Below, piece by piece: positions 57,408 to 64,000 of a stretch of DNA of 64,000 nt. How positions within the stretch are numbered: position 1 is the first letter of the stretch; every line of letters begins with the position of its first letter. Both the position numbers and the translations under genes were made by a program. A model generated the notes under the pieces. The model was not told the origin of the DNA, did no database searches, and saw only the letters and a program-made list of their open reading frames with translations. This DNA is from Oceanicoccus sp. KOV_DT_Chl (GTDB taxonomy: Bacteria > Pseudomonadota > Gammaproteobacteria > Pseudomonadales > Dasaniaceae). Location: NCBI RefSeq assembly GCF_900120175.1, contig NZ_FQLF01000005.1, positions 64,501 through 128,500 of the forward strand. The letters run 5' to 3'.

Positions 57408-58265
57408 TCAATCCAATGCCAACAACGATTCAGTAATTAATTGCGGTGCTGTGTACTGCTGCCCTTGCAATTGGGTGCTCATTTGCTCAACCAAGGCCAT
57501 CGTGGCCAATGGCCCCAATTGCACCCGATAAAAACCAGCAGGCTCAGAGGCTATAACTCTCACGGGTTGATTTAGCTCGAGCAACAACCGCGCCCGTAAC
57601 TGATTCGCCGAGGTGATATTTTTGAATGATGCCACCTGCAGAAAATAGTGCTCTTCCTTTACTTGCTGATCCTGCACCTGAATACTTGTCGGTGACTGCG
57701 GGGACGCTTGTCGCAGAGATTGTTGCCGTAAACTGTCGAGATCAATAGCTTCCACAATCACTTTCGCCGTTCCCTTTTCCGCATAGCCCAGTTTGACCGC
57801 AGCAGCATAAGAAAGATCAATTATGCGATGATCATGAAATGGGCCGCGATCATTTACCCGCACAATAGCCGTGCGCTGGTTTTCAATATTAGTGACTTTG
57901 ACATAAGAGGGAATTGGCAGTGTTTTATGGGCAGCGGTCATCGCATAAAGGCTATAAATCTCACCATTAGCGGTAGGCCTGCCATGAAACTTGGTGCCAT
58001 ACCAGGAAGCAACGCCGCCTTGGTAGTAACCTTTGCTCGTCGGGAGCAAGTGGTAGGTTTTACCCAATACTGTGTAGGGATTTTTGTTACCGGCACGGGT
58101 CACCTCATCATGCCTGGGGATAGCATCCTGAATAGATGCCGGATCTACTTTATGGGTGGGGGCAGCATCCTGTTCATGCGGTAAAAAGCGATTGAATTGA
58201 GTACAGCTAACTAACAGTACCAACACCGCTAGTAACGAGAACTTTTGAACGAAGTTGATTAACAT
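57408..58265 (-). CDS. rlpA: septal ring lytic transglycosylase RlpA (SPOR domain)
   Basis: Lipoprotein that cleaves denuded glycan strands. A lipobox LVLLVSC gives a lipidated Cys. The double-psi beta-barrel follows with GGVASWYGTKFHGRPTANGE, HKTLPIPSYVKVTN and VRVNDRGPFHDHRIIDLSY, which carry the catalytic Glu and Asp positions. A C-terminal SPOR domain (YFLQVASFKNITSANQLRAR, FYRVQLGPL) directs it to septal peptidoglycan. 285 residues. It sits between dacA and mltB in the usual cell-wall cluster. Confidence 0.95.
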   Translation of the reverse strand: MLINFVQKFSLLAVLVLLVSCTQFNRFLPHEQDAAPTHKVDPASIQDAIPRHDEVTRAGNKNPYTVLGKTYHLLPTSKGYYQGGVASWYGTKFHGRPTANGEIYSLYAMTAAHKTLPIPSYVKVTNIENQRTAIVRVNDRGPFHDHRIIDLSYAAAVKLGYAEKGTAKVIVEAIDLDSLRQQSLRQASPQSPTSIQVQDQQVKEEHYFLQVASFKNITSANQLRARLLLELNQPVRVIASEPAGFYRVQLGPLATMALVEQMSTQLQGQQYTAPQLITESLLALD

Positions 58266-58280
58266 AACACGGATTCAGCT

Positions 58281-59279
58281 TTAACGGGTTTTCAACGCTT
58301 CACTTAATTGGTACACCGCCATCGCGTACATCCGGCTGTGATTATAGCGGGTAATGACATAAAAATTTTGTAAGCCCAACCAATATTCATCGCCGCTGTC
58401 ACCATCAAGCTGCATCGCAGTAGCTAACTGCTTACTATCGATGGCAGCGGCAGCCAGATAACCTGCCTGCTGTAATTCAGCCACGCTACGCTTAGGCTTT
58501 AACGAATCGTTAGCTACTTCAACCTTTTGATTACCATTTACCTTGGCTGTCACAGTAACGATTTCACCTTGCCGCCAACCATGGGATTTAAAATAATTTG
58601 CCACACTACCAATCGCATCAACAGGGTTATTGACAATATCGGCAACACCATCGCCATCAAAATCAATCGCGTAATGGCGATAGCTACTAGGGATAAATTG
58701 ACCGTACCCCATAGCACCAGCATAAGAACCTTTTAACTGCTGCGCATCAAATTTTTGTTCACGCACTAACAGTAAGTACTCTTCCAATTGTTTACTAAAA
58801 AATTTACTCCTTGGCTCGTAGTCAAAGCCTAACGTCGCCAATGCATCAAGCACTCGATAGCTGCCTTTGTTCCCGCCATAATACGTTTCTACACCGATGA
58901 TGGCGGCAATAATTTCCGCCGGCACGCCAAAATCACGCTCGGCTCTAGCCAATGTATCAGCATACTCCTGCATAAAAACCAGACCTTTACGGGTACGTTT
59001 TTCAGTCACAAATATTTGACGATACTCACCCCAGGTTTTGGTTTTTTCTGCAGGTCGAGCAATGGCATCAAGAATGGATTGTTTACGTTCAGCGCTTTTC
59101 ATTAACTGCTGCACATAACTGCGTTCGAAGCCATGATCACTTACCATCTTCTCAACAAATGCCTTTGCGGCAGGGTGGTTCTCATAACTATCGGCACTTG
59201 TAGCCACTGAAAAAATTAGCGCAAAACACACTAGCAGAGTGCCTTTTATATTGAAAAAACCGTTTACAATTGTTTGCAA
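58281..59279 (-). CDS. mltB: membrane-bound lytic murein transglycosylase B
   Basis: Cleaves peptidoglycan glycan chains. A signal peptide (LLVCFALIFSVATSAD) is followed by the GH103 domain: AEIIAAIIGVETYYGGNKG with the catalytic Glu, then YAGAMGYGQFIPSSYRHYAI and FDGDGVADIVNNPVDAIGSV. No lipobox is evident, so it may be soluble in the periplasm. 332 residues. Gene order rlpA-mltB-rodA matches that of other gammaproteobacteria. Confidence 0.95.
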   Translation of the reverse strand: MQTIVNGFFNIKGTLLVCFALIFSVATSADSYENHPAAKAFVEKMVSDHGFERSYVQQLMKSAERKQSILDAIARPAEKTKTWGEYRQIFVTEKRTRKGLVFMQEYADTLARAERDFGVPAEIIAAIIGVETYYGGNKGSYRVLDALATLGFDYEPRSKFFSKQLEEYLLLVREQKFDAQQLKGSYAGAMGYGQFIPSSYRHYAIDFDGDGVADIVNNPVDAIGSVANYFKSHGWRQGEIVTVTAKVNGNQKVEVANDSLKPKRSVAELQQAGYLAAAAIDSKQLATAMQLDGDSGDEYWLGLQNFYVITRYNHSRMYAMAVYQLSEALKTR

Positions 59280-59360
59280 AACTCACCTCTACTGAGTACA
59301 TTTGAATCAAAAAATACTTAATCACTGTAACACTGCTCACTAACCACAGCATGAAAACCT

Positions 59361-60502
59361 TTACTGAACCATAATTCGCTTTTCAGTACTGATTGCCATT
59401 AACAAACCGAAACCCGCCAACAATGTTACCAACGACGTCCCTCCCTGGCTAACTAACGGTAACGGTACGCCAACCACCGGTAACAAACCCGACACCATGC
59501 CCATATTCACAAATACATAAACAAAAAAAGTTAAGGTAATACTGCCGGCTAATAAGCGCCCAAAACAATGCTGTGCATTCATACCAATCCATAAACCACG
59601 GGCAATAATCGCAAGATAAGTCACCAATAAAACCAATACACCTTGCAAGCCCCACTCTTCAGCCAATACCGCAATGATAAAATCAGTATGACTCTCGGGC
59701 AAAAATTCCAAATGGGATTGGGTACCATTAAGCCAACCTTTACCATCCCAGCCTCCGGAGCCAATCGCTGTTTTCGACTGAATAATATTCCATCCCGCCC
59801 CAGCTTATCGCTTTCTGGATTAAACATAGTCAGGATTCGCTGTTTTTGATAGTCCCGCAAAACATATTGCCACATCGGATAAGCTGCTAGCACCGCCAAA
59901 CCGACAGCACCAAAAATAAACCCCAAACCAATGCCTGATAAAAACAACACAAAAATACCGGACGCGGCTATCAAAATGGAAGTACCCAAGTCAGGCTGCT
60001 GAGCAATTAATAGTGTAGGCACAGCCACTATCCCCAGACTCACAAGAATATATTTAAACCTGGGAGGTAAATTTCGGGTTGAAAAATACCAGGCTACAGC
60101 CATTGGCAGCACTAACTTCATCAACTCTGACGGCTGAAACCGAAAGCCACCCAAACTTAACCACCGCTGTGCACCTTTAGCACCAACACCAATTAGCGGC
60201 ACCGCAATTAACAGGCCGATGCCAATTAAATACCCTAACGGTGCCAACCGTTTTATTCTCTCTACATCAAACTGCGCTATCACTAACATACCAACATAGG
60301 CGATCAATAAAAATCTGCCTTGCCGGATCAACGTGTCTATCGATTGTCCGCTGGCGCTATACAACACTACCAACCCAAAAACTGTGAGCGTGAGTAATAA
60401 CAGCAACAATAATGGATCGATGTGCAGCCGCTGCCACAAGCCTACGCGACGAGCCAGGTCAGAGGACTGACCGGGCATTTGACGTACAAAATCCTGACTC
60501 AT
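59361..60502 (-). CDS. rodA: peptidoglycan polymerase RodA (SEDS family), one-base shift near 59799
   Basis: Inner-membrane glycosyltransferase of the elongasome. The first frame has [20 protein letters not shown], then breaks; one more base in CCCC at 59798-59801 gives [20 protein letters not shown] and reaches the frame that ends at 59361 with [20 protein letters not shown] and [10 protein letters not shown]. About 380 residues and 10 helices. The start is ATG 60502 ([12 protein letters not shown]), overlapping the mrdA stop by 4 bp. RodA is normally essential, so the shift is best read as a consensus error. Confidence 0.95.
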
Positions 60503-62396
60503 TGCGCCCCCCCTACAGCCACCTGACCGACAAATTCTGCAGGCGACTCTTCTTCCAGCATCCCCTGATCTATTAGCCAAGCGTCAAACACCTTGCGCGC
60601 CACAGGCGAAATCCACGAACCATGCTCACCATTTTCAACGATCACCGCGACTACAATTTTAGGGTTTTCAACCGGCGCAAAACCAATAAATAAACCATGA
60701 TCACGTTTACGCTTGGCAATTTCTTCGGGATTAACCTGATCTCCCTGCACCATATCAATCATTTGTGCGGTTCCGGTTTTACCCGCCATACGATATTTGG
60801 CGCCACGATTAATGCGGGTAGCGGTACCTCGAGCACCATGGACCACCTGCTCCATCGCATAAATTACTGCCTGCCAGTTTTCCTCAGACGCGTCAATCGG
60901 TGGTAGCGGCTGAGGTGGTAAATCCCGATCGTTCATCTTTTGTAATAATTGTGGTTTAAAATTTTTGCCGCGATTGGCAATCGCCACCAACGACTTCGCC
61001 ATCTGCATTGGAGTCACCAGCATATAACCCTGACCAATTCCTACGCTCAAAGTTTCACCGGGGAACCAAGGTAAGCGTTTATAGATTTTCTTCCACTCTC
61101 TGGAAGGCAATAAACCACTGCGCTCATTAGTAATATCAACACCGGTTTTTTCACCGTAACCAAATGGCGCCATAAAATCATGGATCTTATCGATACCCAT
61201 TCTGTAGGCCAAATCAAAATAATAAGTATCACAGGATTCAACGATCGACATTTCTAAATCGACCGCCTTGCCATGGCCACGCTTATGCTTGTGCCACGTC
61301 CAGTCCCGATACAAACGCTCATCATTGGGTAGACGATACCAGCCAGGATCATTAATCGTGGTCGTCGGCTTGACTAAGCCATAATGCAAACCCGCCAAAC
61401 CATAGAGCGGCTTAACGGTGGATGCCGGCGGATACTGCCCCTGCAAGGCACGATTAAACAGTGGTAAATCGATAGAGTCACGCAGCACGTTATAATCCCG
61501 GCTACTAATGCCACCAACAAATAAATTGGCATCAAAACTGGGCTTGCTAACCATCGCCAGCACACCACCATTGCGCGGATCAATCGCCACAACCGCGCCA
61601 CGATTATCACCCAATGCCTCATCTGCTACTTTTTGAACATGCGCATCCAAATATAAATGTAAATCCGAACCAGGCCCGGATCGGTCCTTTCCAATACACG
61701 CAATACCCGTCCACGGGCATTAGTTTCTACGTTCTGATATCCCACCTGACCATGTAAAACATCTTCGTAATATTTTTCCAGGCCTATTTTTCCGATCTGG
61801 TTGGTACCGCTGTAATTAACCTCATCAATTTCAAATTGTTCTTTTTCACTGATGCGGCCAACATAACCCAACACATGGGCAAACAATTCACCCTGCGGGT
61901 AATAACGAGCAAGCTCAGCATTCACTTCAACCCCGGGTAAGCGGTAACGATTGACCGAAATCGCTGCAATCTCTTCTTCACTGAGTTGTAACTTAAGGGG
62001 AACAGCGGAATATGGCCGGCGACGCTCTGACAACCGCTTAAATTTTTCAATATTGTCCTCATCGATAGACACGATTTCAGACAACAGCTCAATTGTCTTA
62101 TCCAACCCATCCACACGCTCTTTAACAATCGTCAAACTATAACTGGGTCGATTCTCTGCCAATAACACGCCGTTGCGATCATAAATCAGCCCACGCTTGG
62201 GCGGGATCGGTAACAACTGCACGCGGTTGCGCTCGGACTGGGTGCTGTAGATTTCATGCTCGGTAATTTGCAAGTTGAAATAGCGCAGGATTACCAAACT
62301 CAATAACAGCAGTACGAATACACCTGACACAACCGTTCTAGAGCCGTAAATGCGCTTCTCGTTATAGGTGTCTTTCAGTGCGACTTGTTCAGCCAT
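60499..62396 (-). CDS. mrdA: penicillin-binding protein 2, one-base shift near 61675
   Basis: Class B transpeptidase that partners RodA. One membrane helix (YGSRTVVSGVFVLLLLSLVI) is followed by the N-terminal pedestal, then SxxK in YPPASTVKPLYGLAGLHYG, SxD in VESCDTYYFDLAYR and KTG in AGKTGTAQM. The frame breaks at GGCCTG near 61675: one more base gives DPGPGSDLHLYLDAHVQKVA and joins the 62396-61626 and 61650-60499 pieces into about 632 residues. The protein is essential in rods, again pointing to a consensus error. The start of rodA overlaps its stop. Confidence 0.96.
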
Positions 62397-62414
62397 TATA
62401 ATTAATTGCTACTT

Positions 62415-62882
62415 TCAACGATGATAGGGATGATTATTATTGATTGCCCAAGCGCGATAAAGTTGCTCAGCGAGGACAATTCTTACCAAGGGATGTGGCA
62501 ACGTAAGTGGCGATAGCGACCAGCGTTTGTTTGCTCGCAGCAAACATTCACCTGCCAAACCGTCAGGCCCACCCACCAACAAACTGATATTGTGCCCCTC
62601 GCGCTGCCAGTCCTGGAGCTCCAGGGCCAACTGCTCGGTACTCCAGGGCTTGCCTTTGACATCCAATGCAATGACATGATCGTGCTGACCAATCGCCGCC
62701 AGCATTTGCTGACCTTCAGTATTAATCGCTCGCTGAATGTCAGCACCTTTTCCACGCTGACCTAGCGCCAATTCCTTCAGTTCCCACTTAAGTTCCGGCG
62801 GCAGGCGCTTGGTATATTCCTCCGCCCCCTGCTCTACCCAGGAGGGCATCTTGGTGCCCACAGCGATTAAGCGAATGCGCAT
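62415..62882 (-). CDS. rlmH: 23S rRNA pseudouridine-1915 N3-methyltransferase
   Basis: SPOUT-class methyltransferase of 155 residues. Signature parts are [39 protein letters not shown], and the C-terminal [20 protein letters not shown] then HPYHR, which binds the target helix. Start ATG at 62882. It lies 18 bp before mrdA and about 100 bp after rsfS in the standard order. Confidence 0.97.
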   Translation of the reverse strand: MRIRLIAVGTKMPSWVEQGAEEYTKRLPPELKWELKELALGQRGKGADIQRAINTEGQQMLAAIGQHDHVIALDVKGKPWSTEQLALELQDWQREGHNISLLVGGPDGLAGECLLRANKRWSLSPLTLPHPLVRIVLAEQLYRAWAINNNHPYHR

Positions 62883-62985
62883 TAGAGTGTGCCTACAGCA
62901 ATTAAGCGAATGCCATTTATCGGATCAAAATAAACCAAAAGCCCAACACCTGTATTATTGTTTTCTGAAAGCGTAGTGTTTTCTC

Positions 62986-63324
62986 TTATGCAGCAGGGAC
63001 CGACCACAATCGTTCCAAATCATAAAAATCCCGGGTATCCGGCAGCATCACATGCACCACCACATCGCCAAAATCCACCAGTACCCACTCAGCAGCGGCA
63101 TCATCTCCTTCAATACTGGATGCAGGACACCCCTTCTTTTTCAACTCCAGGGCAACATGATCGGCCAACGACTTTACATGACGATTGGATGTACCGGTGC
63201 AGATCACCATATAGTCAGTCATATCCGTCATTTCCCGCACATCGATAGTGAGAGCGTCTTTACCTTTTAAGTCATCCAAAGCCTCCAGGGCTATTTCTTT
63301 AATTTGCTCTGCTTTCATACGCAA
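62986..63324 (-). CDS. rsfS: ribosomal silencing factor RsfS
   Basis: Binds uL14 and blocks subunit joining when growth slows. 112 residues with DLKGKDALTIDVREMTDMTD, YMVICTGTSNRHVKSLADHV and AEWVLVDFGDVVVHVMLPDT, which match RsfS. The frame begins with TTG at 63324 and has GAGGA eight bases upstream; an ATG two codons later (63318) would be 14 bases from it, so TTG is preferred. It follows nadD by 12 bp on the same strand. Confidence 0.97.
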   Translation of the reverse strand: MRMKAEQIKEIALEALDDLKGKDALTIDVREMTDMTDYMVICTGTSNRHVKSLADHVALELKKKGCPASSIEGDDAAAEWVLVDFGDVVVHVMLPDTRDFYDLERLWSVPAA

Positions 63325-63336
63325 TGTTTGTTTCCT

Positions 63337-63993
63337 CTAGGGTTTTTCATTATCAGCATACAGCTGATGTTGTTGAATATAGTGTAGTACGCCAGCGGGT
63401 AAATCACTGTCCCGCCACTGCCGTTGCGCCAGCCCCGATCTAATCTCGGTGGCAGACACCGGGTACTGGGTCAGCTCAATGCAATAAATGGCACCGGCCG
63501 CCTGTTGCCGTAACGTGTCAGCTTGCTCTGTTTGATACTGCGCTTTTAATTGCGCAATTGGCCCCAGTGTCGGCAACACCTCACCGGGTCTCGCCATAAC
63601 AATAATATGTGCCAGCGTTAATAAATCCTGCCAATGATGCCAGCTATCCAGCTGCGCGAACGCATCGACACCCATCACCCAGCTTAGGGAGACATACTCG
63701 CCCAATTCCTGCCGTAAAAGCTCTAGCGTTTCTACGCTGTAGGACGGCCTTTGGCGACGTAACTCACGATCATCCACGGTCAGATCGCTGCCCGCTAATG
63801 CCAACTGCACCATGTTTAATCGATGTTCACTACTGGCCCCCGGCGATTGGCGATGCGGCGGTATATGACAGGGCAGTAAGCGCAATTCGTCCAGCTGCAA
63901 TATCTGTTTTAACTCCAGCGCCGACTGCACATGACCGTTATGCACCGGATCAAAAGTACCACCGAAGATGGCGACGGTTTTCAACTCAGCCAT
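63337..63993 (-). CDS. nadD: nicotinate-nucleotide adenylyltransferase
   Basis: Adenylates nicotinate mononucleotide in NAD synthesis. 218 residues with the nucleotide-binding VAIFGGTFDPVHNGHVQSAL (Hx(G)H-type motif), the middle LSWVMGVDAFAQLDSWHHW and the C-terminal YPVSATEIRSGLAQR (ISSTxIR-like). Start ATG 63993; the upstream region is outside the window (holA is the usual neighbour, not seen). It begins the nadD-rsfS-rlmH-mrdA-rodA run. Confidence 0.97.
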   Translation of the reverse strand: MAELKTVAIFGGTFDPVHNGHVQSALELKQILQLDELRLLPCHIPPHRQSPGASSEHRLNMVQLALAGSDLTVDDRELRRQRPSYSVETLELLRQELGEYVSLSWVMGVDAFAQLDSWHHWQDLLTLAHIIVMARPGEVLPTLGPIAQLKAQYQTEQADTLRQQAAGAIYCIELTQYPVSATEIRSGLAQRQWRDSDLPAGVLHYIQQHQLYADNEKP

Positions 63994-64000
63994 TGCGTGC

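Overview
The window looks like a chromosomal segment of a gammaproteobacterium, probably a marine or aquatic degrader of polycyclic or isoprenoid compounds. The main support is the right end, which carries lipA-lipB-DUF493-dacA-rlpA-mltB-rodA-mrdA-rlmH-rsfS-nadD in the order usual for Pseudomonas-like gammaproteobacteria, together with a caa3-type cytochrome oxidase and GGDEF/EAL signalling genes. I cannot name the genus; Spongiibacteraceae/Cellvibrionales would fit but is a guess.

Layout. 1-3610 is a minus-strand coxB-coxA-coxIII block with a di-haem CoxB. 4021-5760 holds a pseudouridine synthase and a convergent LysR regulator, which is divergent from a catabolic operon (5903-11075: three SDRs, an NTF2-like protein, an Old Yellow Enzyme homologue and a two-hotdog MaoC hydratase). 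11076-19450 is accessory DNA: an array of five similar TetR-type operator-like palindromes, a two-partner-secretion transporter (TpsB) with an unusual repeat-rich exported partner, a family of nested truncated RAYT/IS200-like copies, and a patatin gene and a small methyltransferase gene set between three copies of one long inverted repeat. 19452-23267 carries a CNNM/CorC-type protein, an MFS exporter and a methyltransferase. 23481-44687 is a long catabolic region: SDRs (one close to 3-alpha-hydroxysteroid dehydrogenase), a FadH-like Fe-S flavoenzyme, hotdog thioesterase, NTF2-like proteins, two adjacent acyl-CoA dehydrogenases, a DUF35 protein with a thiolase, alpha/beta hydrolases, a SurE-like protein with a signal peptide, and LuxR and TetR regulators. 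The mix resembles steroid or bile-acid side-chain and ring degradation, but the substrate is inferred. 45576-53009 is a signalling block: GAF-GGDEF cyclase, MinD/FlhG-like ATPase, an HDOD-histidine kinase fusion and a receiver-PAS-GGDEF-EAL protein. 53051-63993 holds a DUF1838 gene followed by the lipoate and cell-wall housekeeping genes.

An important caveat for every reader: at least thirteen genes, including rodA and mrdA which are normally essential, are split by single-base shifts that are nearly all at short homopolymers and nearly all look like one missing base. This pattern points to consensus errors in the assembly rather than thirteen pseudogenes. I therefore give such genes their full restored extent and mark the shift. 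One gene (34277-36008) has many more shifts and is listed as a pseudogene with reservation.
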